64,000 bases of DNA from Candidatus Peribacteria bacterium (GTDB lineage: Bacteria; Patescibacteriota; Gracilibacteria; Peribacterales; Peribacteraceae). Positions 45,946 through 55,473 of this stretch are shown here, piece by piece (the first letter of the stretch is position 1; each line of letters begins with the position of its first letter). The position numbers were made by a program, and so were the translations under genes. The DNA is taken from positions 1 to 64,000 of the forward strand of contig JABICL010000034.1 in NCBI GenBank assembly GCA_018652265.1. The letters are read 5' to 3'. The notes below the pieces were generated by a model that was not told the origin of the DNA, searched no databases, and worked only from the letters and a program-made list of their open reading frames with translations.

Positions 45946-47148
45946 ATGTCTTACTTTTTCACATCAGAATCCGTAACCGAAGGTCATCCAGATAAAATTT
46001 GTGACCAAATCTCCGATGCAATACTAGATGCAGTTCTAAAAGAAGATCCTACAGGCAAAGTATGTTGTGAAGTGTTTACAACAACTGGATTGATAGTAAT
46101 AGGAGGAGAAATTACTACAAAGACATATGTTGATGTAGCTAAAGTTGCGCGCGGATTGCTTAGAGAAATTGGTTATACAGATTCAAAATATGGTATTGAT
46201 TGCGATAGTTGTTCTGTAATAGTTGCGATTGATGAGCAAAGTCCAGAGATTGCACAAGGAGAGTCAGATACAGATGGAACACACAAAGAAATGGGAGCAG
46301 GGGATCAAGGTCTTATGTTTGGATATGCATGCGATGAAACTCCTGAACTTATGCCTTTGCCTATTAAATTGTCGCATAGTTTAGCGCGTAGACTTGCAGA
46401 TGTTCGTAGATCGAAGACTATAAACTATCTAAGGCCAGATGGGAAAAGCCAGGTTACCGTGGAATATGATGATCAGAATAAGCCTATAAGAGTTGATACT
46501 GTAGTAATTGCAGCACAGCATGATGATACAGTGACACAAGATCAGATTAAGACAGATGTGATAAGACATGTTATTGAGCCTGTATGTGAAGATTATATTG
46601 ATTCAAAAACTCGTTTTCTTGTGAATGAAACAGGAAAATTTGTTTTAGGTGGACCGCAGGCTGATACTGGTCTTACTGGTCGAAAAATTATTGTAGATAC
46701 ATATGGAGGCATGGGACGTCATGGTGGCGGATGTTTTTCTGGAAAAAGTCCGAACAAACAAGATCGATCGGGGGCATATATGGCCCGTTACGTAGCCAAA
46801 AATATTGTTAAAGCAGGATTGGCAAAAAAATGTGAAGTGCAAATTTCATATGCTATTGGTTTTCCTGAGCCTATTTCAATTCATGTAGATACATTTGGCA
46901 CAGGAACTGCAGGCGATAGAGTGCTAGAAAAAGCAGTTTCTGAAACATTTGATCTCAAGCCTGCTGCTATAATTCGTGATCTTGACCTTCTTAATCCTCA
47001 GTACAAAGCGCTTGCTGCTTATGGTCATATGGGAAGAGAAGACTTAAATGTTAAGTGGGAGAAGTGCGATAGAGTAGAAGCTCTTAAGTCTGCAGTAGCT
47101 AATGTAAATACAGTGAAATCCAGTGATCCTGTATTGCAAGCAGCTTAG
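45946..47148 (+). CDS. metK: S-adenosylmethionine synthase
   Basis: 400 aa; [67 protein letters not shown]. Confidence 0.98.
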   Translation: MSYFFTSESVTEGHPDKICDQISDAILDAVLKEDPTGKVCCEVFTTTGLIVIGGEITTKTYVDVAKVARGLLREIGYTDSKYGIDCDSCSVIVAIDEQSPEIAQGESDTDGTHKEMGAGDQGLMFGYACDETPELMPLPIKLSHSLARRLADVRRSKTINYLRPDGKSQVTVEYDDQNKPIRVDTVVIAAQHDDTVTQDQIKTDVIRHVIEPVCEDYIDSKTRFLVNETGKFVLGGPQADTGLTGRKIIVDTYGGMGRHGGGCFSGKSPNKQDRSGAYMARYVAKNIVKAGLAKKCEVQISYAIGFPEPISIHVDTFGTGTAGDRVLEKAVSETFDLKPAAIIRDLDLLNPQYKALAAYGHMGREDLNVKWEKCDRVEALKSAVANVNTVKSSDPVLQAA

Positions 47149-50100
47149 TTTCTCAGAGAGTGCACAGGGAGAATCTTCGTTCCTGGATAGTAATAATGCA
47201 AAATTTCTTCTGCAGTTTTACCTTCGTTAGCTTGCCCCTCTGCTCCGCAGCCTGACATACCTACTCCGTGTCCTGCATTACTCATGCCTTTGCACCATGG
47301 ATCATCTTTTGAGTTTAAATATGGAGTGTGTTCCCATCCCCATACATCGAGTGCTGATTTAGTTCTTCCATTGTCACTTGAGAAGTAAGGAGCTTTTACT
47401 ACCTTTCTTTCCCAGGATAGAACCTTAGATTCTGTAGATTTCACAGCATCTTTCCATCGAGGATTTCTTTCTTCAAACACAACTCCTCCATAAGCTTGAA
47501 AACTTGCAGGACTATCAGATCCATCCCATGGCTTGCCAGGGAATTTTCTTTGTCCAGATATCAGATAAAAAAGAGCATAAGATCTAGCAGCTATAGCGAA
47601 TGCACGCTGCTTCTCGTATGGTTCTGTGTCTGGCTCTTCTGCTAGACCATTTAGATATGTTTCTAGTGGTAATTCATTTATGAACTTAATTTCATTGTCT
47701 ATGATTCGACATTCCACAATTCCTCTGTATCTGTTTAGACTCTTTGTTTCTGTCATTATTTTTACGAAAGAGTTTGCATCCTCTGCAGAGAATTTAATAT
47801 GTGGAGCAATTATGTGGCCATTACTTGTAATTACCTTACATTGATCATGTTCTTTTGTGATGTGAGCAGGGCCAGACTCTAGGAAAATTATATTTCCACC
47901 ACCCTGTATTCTCATTGTAGAAGGAGAATTGAAGATAGAGTTTGGTTTTGTATAAGAAAGAAGAATTCTTATATTAGGATTATCCACATTGTTTGTAGTA
48001 GATCGAACAGGTGGAGGAGCGGTTTTTATTCTTCTTGCCCTTCTTTCTGCGCGCCTATCTGCCACAGTTCTTCTGGAAACCTGTCTGATAGATAATTGAT
48101 TTGTACTAGAGCTTTGTCTAATTCTAATATTTGAATTTCCAGATACCTTCAGGCTGAAATTAATATCGCCTATAGAAAAAGTATAATCACCAATATTGCG
48201 TGGAGCTTTTACTATCAAATTCAAATCATGAGTTTGGAATTTTCTGAGTGAGATTGGAGCTTTGAAATAAGATCCAACTCTTTGTGATCCATCTTCTGGC
48301 TTTAAGACTATTGTTGGATTAGATTTAACAACTGGTGAAATGTTTTGATATCTTCTAACACCATTTTTACCAGCTCTTATCCTAAGGGGAATTATAGATT
48401 GCTCTTTTGGTTTGAGTGTAAGCTCAGTTCCGGCAAGAGCTTCTATTCTTGCGTCTACTCCAGTTTCTTTCCCTTTACTTCTTCTAGAAGAGGGAAGCGG
48501 GGCTAGGTGAGATTGTCCAGAAAATGCAATTTCTGGGATTGGTTCTGCTCTTGATGCAACTGTAATAACATTCCCAATTATGTCTGATCCTTCAGCGAAT
48601 TTAGGAACTATAGTTCTAGAATATTTACCTTCCTCTTCCACATTTTGTAATTGAACTCGAAAAGATCCTTGTTTTCCTGGGGCAATGCTATTTGGATGAT
48701 TGATTACACTTACTTCTCCAGTTCCGCCTTCGATTTCAAATTGTACTTCTGTAATAGTATCTCGATCCCATGGTACCGAACCTGAATTAAATATTTTTAT
48801 AGTGCCTGCCAAATCTTCTCCTGTTCTATGCAGAGGAGGGAAGTAAGAAGTCACATAAGTATATTTTGGGTTTCCATGTGAAATTTTAAATTTAACAGGA
48901 GCTATATTTTTTATAAGTCTCCTTCTGTTATTTATTACAGGAGTTAGATTTATGGTTCCTTCTTTTTCAGAAAGTCCACCCTGGATTCTCACTGTAAATG
49001 TTCCTATCTCTCCAGGTTTTACTTCTTGTTCTTTTATAAGTCCGGCTATGAAGCTATATGGCCTGTATTCAGTAAGGAATGCGCCGGTATCACCTTCTCC
49101 AAGTAGCCAAGTTTTTTCGTTCCAGGTATCCATGCCTACATTCATAAATTGAACATCAAACTCCTTCATCGCACCCATTGGCAGAGTTATGGGATCTATA
49201 GATGCCATGATTGCAGCTTCATTCTGTGAAGACTGAGCTGCTACAGAAGAAAAGAGTGGCCTAGAAGACTCTCTTTCTTTTGCATGTTGTCTGATTTGCG
49301 GAAGTAGTTCTTGTGAAAATGTTCCAGGACATGATGTTTGCCCTACATCTCTATGTCCTATTACTGTTGGCATAGTTTTTCCATGATGAAGAGTTCTTCC
49401 TGTTGGATCTATTTTGTATTTATCTGCTAAATAAGAAACTAACCATCTAAGAGATGTAAGTTGTCCATCTGTTGGCTTGCTACTTTGAAAATTTCCCATA
49501 AGAGAAATCCCCATAGTTCCTACATTGTTGCAGTATGCATGAGCTCCCACTGCATAATCTCCTCCAGCACGACCTTCGTAGATTTGTCCGTCTGTATCTA
49601 TTACGAAATTGTATCCGATATCTCCCCATCCTTTAGATGCAGTGTGATATTCATAAATTGTCCTCATTCTCTGTGGTCCTGTTCGGGTATTTGATGCATT
49701 AGTAGATTCTGCAGTGTGATGAATCACTATCATATTAACTTTGTCTGAATATCCCTGTGGCCACAAAAGTGCATTACCTGATTCATCTGAGAACTTTCTA
49801 TTTGTTTCTCTAAATTCATCTGGATACAAAAAAGCTCTTCTGTCGCAATGTCTTATTTTGTCTGCTAGAAATGGATCACGATTATTAAATAGTCTTTCTA
49901 TATCTTTTGCTCCACGATTTGAATATCTAAGTGTTTCATTTGCTCCCCATTGCCATCTGGGCACTATTACTGCGGCAGGGGATAAGCTTCTTCCCGCTGC
50001 CTCCTCCCAATCAGTTGTAGATTTAGATGGAGAGATGGCATGCAAATTTATATTTGTAGATTTTTCAGATTTTAACCTTACTTTTGTTGCAGAATCGGTG

Positions 50101-50423
50101 AAGAGTAAATTGCTGTGTCTTTCTCCTGGCATTTTTACATCATCATCTATGCTTAAATTTTTCCATTCAGACCATTTACTTCCTTCTAGAGTTTGAATCT
50201 TTAAGTTTTTAATCCCACTTGGTAGTTCCGCAGATATTCCTGTCGCAGGTTTTTCTAGAGATATCTCTTTTGTTCGTTTTGCTTTTAGTGCGATAGAACT
50301 ACTGTGCACTTCTGCATGAACTTCTTGTGCCCATAGCAAAGATATAACTGCTGCAAGTACCAAAACTATTGGCTTTGCAGTAATGCGGGATCTGTGAGAA
50401 ATTTTAAAACGCCTAAGTAACAT
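47145..50423 (-). CDS. Secreted cell-wall protein: PGRP-type amidase domain plus SpoIID domain
   Basis: 1092 aa; signal peptide; [11 protein letters not shown]...[15 protein letters not shown]...[14 protein letters not shown] (PGRP/amidase 2); C-terminal [35 protein letters not shown]...[31 protein letters not shown] (SpoIID). Confidence 0.9.
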   Translation of the reverse strand: MLLRRFKISHRSRITAKPIVLVLAAVISLLWAQEVHAEVHSSSIALKAKRTKEISLEKPATGISAELPSGIKNLKIQTLEGSKWSEWKNLSIDDDVKMPGERHSNLLFTDSATKVRLKSEKSTNINLHAISPSKSTTDWEEAAGRSLSPAAVIVPRWQWGANETLRYSNRGAKDIERLFNNRDPFLADKIRHCDRRAFLYPDEFRETNRKFSDESGNALLWPQGYSDKVNMIVIHHTAESTNASNTRTGPQRMRTIYEYHTASKGWGDIGYNFVIDTDGQIYEGRAGGDYAVGAHAYCNNVGTMGISLMGNFQSSKPTDGQLTSLRWLVSYLADKYKIDPTGRTLHHGKTMPTVIGHRDVGQTSCPGTFSQELLPQIRQHAKERESSRPLFSSVAAQSSQNEAAIMASIDPITLPMGAMKEFDVQFMNVGMDTWNEKTWLLGEGDTGAFLTEYRPYSFIAGLIKEQEVKPGEIGTFTVRIQGGLSEKEGTINLTPVINNRRRLIKNIAPVKFKISHGNPKYTYVTSYFPPLHRTGEDLAGTIKIFNSGSVPWDRDTITEVQFEIEGGTGEVSVINHPNSIAPGKQGSFRVQLQNVEEEGKYSRTIVPKFAEGSDIIGNVITVASRAEPIPEIAFSGQSHLAPLPSSRRSKGKETGVDARIEALAGTELTLKPKEQSIIPLRIRAGKNGVRRYQNISPVVKSNPTIVLKPEDGSQRVGSYFKAPISLRKFQTHDLNLIVKAPRNIGDYTFSIGDINFSLKVSGNSNIRIRQSSSTNQLSIRQVSRRTVADRRAERRARRIKTAPPPVRSTTNNVDNPNIRILLSYTKPNSIFNSPSTMRIQGGGNIIFLESGPAHITKEHDQCKVITSNGHIIAPHIKFSAEDANSFVKIMTETKSLNRYRGIVECRIIDNEIKFINELPLETYLNGLAEEPDTEPYEKQRAFAIAARSYALFYLISGQRKFPGKPWDGSDSPASFQAYGGVVFEERNPRWKDAVKSTESKVLSWERKVVKAPYFSSDNGRTKSALDVWGWEHTPYLNSKDDPWCKGMSNAGHGVGMSGCGAEGQANEGKTAEEILHYYYPGTKILPVHSLRN

Positions 50424-50504
50424 ATATCTCTGATTATAGCGGGTTTTTGGTAGTTTTGTAGGTTATGTATTTTATGTATAAATTGTCCAATGCTCCCTAA
50501 AGCT

Positions 50505-50584
50505 AATGAATAATTAAAAATGAATAATGAATAATTATGGACTATTTCCTTTATTGTACATTTTTCATTGTACATTTTTCATTT
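50505..50584. repeat. AT-rich period-7 hairpin element
   Basis: AATGAAT AATTAAA AATGAAT AATGAAT AATTATGG...ATTGTAC ATTTTTC ATTGTAC ATTTTTC. Confidence 0.8.
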
Positions 50585-51780
50585 GTCGTCTTAATAACAT
50601 TTATATATTGATTTACCATCCTCTCAACAGAAAATCTTTCTCTAGCACTTTTTTCTCCATTTCTAGACAGTTTCTCCAAAACTTCTTCTTTCTGAATTTC
50701 TGTAATTGCAGCTTTAATTTTATTACTACTTCCTGCAGGAACAATAATTGAATCCTCCGAGGAGATATGCCTAGAGATTCCACATGCATCTGTACATATA
50801 GTAGGAATTCCTCGCATCATTGCTTCGGCAATCACTAGTCCAAAAGGATCATTTTCTCTGCTTGGCAAAACCAGACAATCTATCCGATTATAAAATTCTT
50901 CTATATTGGGAATTGATTCCACAAGCTCAATTTTTTGCTGCCCACTTGTTTGTTTTTGTATATTGCAGCGAGAACAGGCTTTTATAAGCTTATTTCTCTC
51001 AGGTCCATTTCCAACTATCTCTAGCTCCACATTCGAAAGATCTTTTATGGCTTCTATAAGCAGATCTACTCCTTTGTCGTAAGTTAAGCGAGAAATACAG
51101 CCTATGCGGAAATTTCTAGCTTTCCTAGGGTGAACATTGTTGCTCTCCTCGACCGAGTCCGCCGAGGCGGACGAGTGGAGAGGCGCCTCTCGATTCAGCT
51201 CCTTGCTAGGAGCTTCACTCGAGGAAAGCCTTGTTTCCACTCCATTAGGAATAGAAATCACATCCTCCTCTCTCCACCCCATATCCAAATAAATATCTCT
51301 GCTCAGGTCAGATACCGTAACTGTAGTTGCTAGCCTGCTTAGTTTGCGAAGACGCGGAAGCCATGGATTCCACTTAAGCCATCTTCCTACTTTATCATGT
51401 TCGACCCAGATTACTTTTATGTTGTTTTGAATGCACCACTCTGTGAGTAGAAGTTTTTCGCTTAGGCTCAACATGAAAACCGTGCTCAGTGTTCCGCGTT
51501 CCGCGTTCAGTGCTTCTATAAGCTTTTTCTTCATACCTTTCTTCCGCCATAAGAAACTAATTGCATTCCACTTAGTAACTGGCGGGGGATCAATATTCAA
51601 TTCTTTCATGCGGTCCGCGGTCCGCGGTCCGCGGACCGCTCGTAATAGTGTTTTACAATCTCCCAAAAACTCAACTTCATAACCTCTCTCTCCCAGTCCT
51701 TTCATTAAACTCAGCGTCTGCACCTCCGCCCCGCCGAAACGAGATTCAAGTGGAAATCTGGTAAATAGGACTTTCTTCAC
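50551..51780 (-). CDS. Family 4-type glycosyltransferase containing several repeat-derived segments
   Basis: MKKVLFTRFPLESRFGGAEVQTLSLMKGLGERG; IPNGVE; IGCISRLTYDKGVDLLIEAI; LPSRENDPFGLVIAEAMMRGIPTI. Confidence 0.9.
   Translation of the reverse strand: MKKVLFTRFPLESRFGGAEVQTLSLMKGLGERGYEVEFLGDCKTLLRAVRGPRTADRMKELNIDPPPVTKWNAISFLWRKKGMKKKLIEALNAERGTLSTVFMLSLSEKLLLTEWCIQNNIKVIWVEHDKVGRWLKWNPWLPRLRKLSRLATTVTVSDLSRDIYLDMGWREEDVISIPNGVETRLSSSEAPSKELNREAPLHSSASADSVEESNNVHPRKARNFRIGCISRLTYDKGVDLLIEAIKDLSNVELEIVGNGPERNKLIKACSRCNIQKQTSGQQKIELVESIPNIEEFYNRIDCLVLPSRENDPFGLVIAEAMMRGIPTICTDACGISRHISSEDSIIVPAGSSNKIKAAITEIQKEEVLEKLSRNGEKSARERFSVERMVNQYINVIKTTNEKCTMKNVQ
51118..51232. repeat. Palindromic element inside glycosyltransferase CDS, family B
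   Basis: AGCTTTCCTAGGG...GTCCGCCGAGGCGGAC...GGAGAGGCGCCTCTCG...CGAGGAAAGCCT; homologous to 62396-62525. Confidence 0.9.
51484..51513. repeat. Period-7 array inside glycosyltransferase CDS
   Basis: GCTCAGT GTTCCGC GTTCCGC GTTCAGT. Confidence 0.8.
51611..51640. repeat. Period-7 array inside glycosyltransferase CDS
   Basis: 3x CGGTCCG plus CGGACCG. Confidence 0.85.
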
Positions 51781-51854
51781 CGGTATAAATTAACATGTTA
51801 TTAGATTGGGCGCGTGCTTCAAAAAGGGAATATGAAGAGCGCTTTGAGCAAGAA

Positions 51855-51957
51855 GTAGCATGCGCGTCCCGCGCATGAGGTCAAATGGGCGTCCTCGCCC
51901 ACGTTTACCGCGGGCACGATGCCCGCATGACCTCATCGCCGAGGACGGCGATGCTAC
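51855..51957. repeat. GC-rich nested palindrome with four mini-hairpins
   Basis: GTAGCAT[GCGCGTCCCGCGC]ATGAGGTCA..[GGGCGTCCTCGCCC]..[CGGGCACGATGCCCG]..TGACCTCAT[CGCCGAGGACGGCG]ATGCTAC. Confidence 0.9.
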
Positions 51958-51963
51958 GCCGTC

Positions 51964-54621
51964 CTAGCCTCCGTGACACTTCTTATATTTCTTCCCACTA
52001 CCGCACGGACAAGGATCATTTCTTCCTACTTTGGTTTTAGGCATACCAGGTGGTAATCCCTGAGAAGAAGGCCTCTTTCCGTTTCGCATAGCAGAACCTG
52101 CACCGGTTTCGTAAAGTTCATTTTCTATATCATCTATATTCGTTTCCAGATCTTTTTGCTCTTCTTTTACTCTTTCCATCATCGCTCGTGGAGCGAATTG
52201 TTTGAAGTCTATTTGTAGCAGTGTGTGAACTATAGATGATTCGATAGATACAATTAGCTGCGCAAATAATCTAAATCCTTTGTCTTTATATTCGATCAAA
52301 GGATCTTTTTGTGCATAACCAGAGAAGGCGACTTGCTCTCTAAGGTGAGACATAGTGTCTATATGATTCATCCAGTGGGTATCTATAGATCTAAGCGTAA
52401 CTACTCTTTCTGCCTGTTCTACAAGTTCACTGTCATACTCTTTGCATTTTTTCTCGTATGCATCTTTTGTGGCTTCACACAGTGATGTTTTTAATTCTTC
52501 TGTTGTTTGAAAACCTTTTACGCTGAATTCTCCAAGTGAGTGATGTAGTGCTCCAAGTCTCTTACTTATATCTTCTATCTCCCATTTTTCTGGATCTTTA
52601 TCGGAAGCATGAGCAACAACTATTGCTCCTATTTCTTTTTCTATATATTCAACTATTTCACTATGTAAACTTTCTTCATTACTTTCATCGCTTTCTTTAT
52701 AGGAGCTACTCATCTTATTCATAAGATCCTGTCTCCTCTTGTACATAATCTTTCTATGCTTATTCATTACATCGTCGTACTGCACAACGTGTTTTCTTAC
52801 ATCGAAGTTTCTCCCCTCCACTTTCTTTTGAGCATTTCCTATAGCTCTCGATACCATTGAATTTTCAAGTGGAACATCATCAGGAACATTCATTCTTTCC
52901 ATCATTGATTTCAATCTATCTCCACCAAATAGTCTCATTAGATCGTCTTCCATAGATACAAAAAATTGGCTTTCTCCAGCGTCTCCTTGCCTTCCTGCTC
53001 TTCCGCGAAGCTGATTATCTATACGACGAGCTTCGTGCCTTTCTGTTCCAAGTATTACAAGTCCTCCTAGTTCCAATACCTCTTCTGCGAGCTTTATATC
53101 AGTTCCACGTCCTGCCATATTTGTGGCTATGGTTACTGCGCCTTTTTGTCCTGCCTGAGACACTATTTCTGCTTCACGTTCGTGGTGTTTTGCGTTTAAA
53201 ACCTCATGTGGAATATTTTCTGCAGCAAGCAAAGCTCCCAATGCTTCAGATTTTTCTATAGAAGTTGTTCCTGCAAGAACTGGCTGACCTTTTTCGTGTT
53301 TTTCTTTTATGATTTTTGCAGCAGCTTTAAATTTCGCCTCTACAGTTCGATAAATTGCATCAGATTTATCATCACGTATTGTTGGTTTATTTGTTGGAAT
53401 TACATATGTTCGTGTTCCATATATCTGTTCAAATTCTTCTTCTTCTGTTTTAGCAGTTCCTGTCATTCCAGATAACTTTTCGTACATACGGAAATAGTTC
53501 TGGAAAGTTATAGTTGCCAGAGTTTTACTCTCCCTTTGTACTTCTACCCTCTCCTTTGCCTCTATGGCCTGATGTAAGCCATGTCCATATCTACGTCCTG
53601 GCATCAGGCGACCGGTAAATTCATCTACAATTATTATTTCTTGCTCCCTTACTACATAGTCCACATCTGATTTATATATTGCATGTGCTCTGAGAGCTTG
53701 CTCTATATGATGCACCTCTTCGAATCCTTTCTCTGTATATATATTTTCTATTCCAAGTAGTTCTTCCATATGCCTTATCCCTTCCTCTGTAAGAACTGCG
53801 AGCCTTTGTTTTTCATCTATTGTGTAATCTTTATTTGGTTTTAAATTACTTACGAGTCCAGAATACAAATTGTATTTATCGGTACTTTCTTCTGCTGGCT
53901 GGCTAATAATTAGGGGAGTACGGGCTTCGTCTATAAGGATTGAATCTACTTCATCTACTATGCAGAAATTTAAGCCCCTTTGAACCTGTAGATCTACAGA
54001 TGGTGCCATGTTGTCTCTGAGATAATCGAATCCAAATTCATTGTTAGTTCCATATGTCACATCAGAGTTATATGCAGCACGACGTTCTTCTGCAGATTTT
54101 TCATGTACAACTACATCAGTTGTTAGGCCTAGCATTTCATATAATGGCCTCATCCACTCTTCATCACGCTTTGCAAGATAATCGTTCACGGTGACCACGT
54201 GTACACCTTTGCCTGTAAGTGCATTTAGGTACACAGGCATGGTACAAACCAAGGTTTTACCTTCACCAGTCTTCATTTCAGCTATTGAGCCTTTGTGCAA
54301 AATAATTCCACCAAGAATTTGAACATCAAATGGAACCATATTCCATATTACTTGGGATTTTCCAACTTGGATTTCTGTACCACATAAAAGCTGACAAGCC
54401 CTAATTACTACTGCAAAAGCTTCTGGCATTACGCTATCTAGAGATTCTCCCTCCTTTATTCTTGTGCAGAATTCTTCTGTTTTCTTCTTTATATCTTCTT
54501 CGGAGAAGTTCTGAGCCTCTTCGAATCTATTTTTTACTTTAGCAACCAAAGGCGTAAGCTTCTTCAATTCTTTCTGAGCCGGGTCACCAAGTAGGCGATT
54601 TAGAGCATCTACAAACGACAT
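51964..54621 (-). CDS. secA: Preprotein translocase subunit SecA
   Basis: 885 aa; MKTGEGKTLVCTMPVYLNAL, VDEVDSILIDEARTPLIIS, C-terminal RNDPCPCGSGKKYKKCHGG. Confidence 0.98.
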   Translation of the reverse strand: MSFVDALNRLLGDPAQKELKKLTPLVAKVKNRFEEAQNFSEEDIKKKTEEFCTRIKEGESLDSVMPEAFAVVIRACQLLCGTEIQVGKSQVIWNMVPFDVQILGGIILHKGSIAEMKTGEGKTLVCTMPVYLNALTGKGVHVVTVNDYLAKRDEEWMRPLYEMLGLTTDVVVHEKSAEERRAAYNSDVTYGTNNEFGFDYLRDNMAPSVDLQVQRGLNFCIVDEVDSILIDEARTPLIISQPAEESTDKYNLYSGLVSNLKPNKDYTIDEKQRLAVLTEEGIRHMEELLGIENIYTEKGFEEVHHIEQALRAHAIYKSDVDYVVREQEIIIVDEFTGRLMPGRRYGHGLHQAIEAKERVEVQRESKTLATITFQNYFRMYEKLSGMTGTAKTEEEEFEQIYGTRTYVIPTNKPTIRDDKSDAIYRTVEAKFKAAAKIIKEKHEKGQPVLAGTTSIEKSEALGALLAAENIPHEVLNAKHHEREAEIVSQAGQKGAVTIATNMAGRGTDIKLAEEVLELGGLVILGTERHEARRIDNQLRGRAGRQGDAGESQFFVSMEDDLMRLFGGDRLKSMMERMNVPDDVPLENSMVSRAIGNAQKKVEGRNFDVRKHVVQYDDVMNKHRKIMYKRRQDLMNKMSSSYKESDESNEESLHSEIVEYIEKEIGAIVVAHASDKDPEKWEIEDISKRLGALHHSLGEFSVKGFQTTEELKTSLCEATKDAYEKKCKEYDSELVEQAERVVTLRSIDTHWMNHIDTMSHLREQVAFSGYAQKDPLIEYKDKGFRLFAQLIVSIESSIVHTLLQIDFKQFAPRAMMERVKEEQKDLETNIDDIENELYETGAGSAMRNGKRPSSQGLPPGMPKTKVGRNDPCPCGSGKKYKKCHGG

Positions 54622-54675
54622 CTTTATAAGGATAGCATTTTATTTATGTTTACATTGTAAATTCCTGTTAGAATC

Positions 54676-55221
54676 ATGCATATGCCTCTCTATACAAGAT
54701 TGGGCGACAGTGGAGAAACCATGCTTTATGGAGGAGAGAAGATAAGTAAATCTGAACCAAGAATTCATGCTTATGGGACTTTAGATGAGCTGGATGCTTT
54801 GCTTGGAGTAATAGCTTCTGATAGCGAGTGCAAAGAGGACCTGAAAACTAGGGTGCAGAAATTGCAGAAGAAGTTATTTATTGCAAAGTCAGATTTTGCA
54901 ACACCCATGTCTTTTGGAGGTGATTGCTTGAGAATTTCTCAAGAAGATGTAGAAGAAATGGAAAAAGAGATAGATGAATTAGAATCTAATGTTCCAAAAC
55001 TTACAAAGTTTATAATTCCAGGAGGATCAAAAGTTGCATCTTATCTTCATCAAGCTCGTACAGTTTGTAGAAGAGCAGAGAGATGGGCAGTTAAATTTTC
55101 CGAAGAGAGTGAGATAAATTATGCGGCACTTAGGTACTTAAATCGTTTTGGAGATATGCTTTTTGCTCTTGGTAGAGCGGTAAACATGGAAGAAGGTGTG
55201 GAAGAAGTAGAAGCAGGGTAA
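54676..55221 (+). CDS. PduO-type cob(I)alamin adenosyltransferase
   Basis: YTRLGDSGETMLYGGEKISKSEPRIHAYGTLDELDALLG; FIIPGGSKVASYLHQARTVCRRAERWAV; YLNRFGDMLFALGR. Confidence 0.92.
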   Translation: MHMPLYTRLGDSGETMLYGGEKISKSEPRIHAYGTLDELDALLGVIASDSECKEDLKTRVQKLQKKLFIAKSDFATPMSFGGDCLRISQEDVEEMEKEIDELESNVPKLTKFIIPGGSKVASYLHQARTVCRRAERWAVKFSEESEINYAALRYLNRFGDMLFALGRAVNMEEGVEEVEAG

Positions 55222-55230
55222 GATACCGAT

Positions 55231-55464
55231 ATGACAAAAAGAGAACTCACAGGCGATGAAGCTAGACAACTCATAGACGATATTTTATCTAGAACGAATG
55301 ATCCTTTTATAATGCATTTAAGTTGGAAGCGATCTGGAGAGAAGGACAAGATAGAACAACACTTAAGTTTTCATGGAACTTGGAATTCACAGGAGATCCT
55401 TGCGACGGGGAAGGGGAGAAATCAGCAGATACAAGAGATTGTTATGCGGAGTTTGGGAAAATAG
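55231..55464 (+). CDS. Hypothetical protein
   Basis: 77 aa ORF immediately downstream of pduO-like gene. Confidence 0.5.
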   Translation: MTKRELTGDEARQLIDDILSRTNDPFIMHLSWKRSGEKDKIEQHLSFHGTWNSQEILATGKGRNQQIQEIVMRSLGK

Positions 55465-55473
55465 TCGAAGCAT

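Noticed and set aside
45746-45976. 76 aa + strand ORF upstream of metK
   Set aside because: Overlaps the SAM riboswitch and terminator; best explained as leader RNA.
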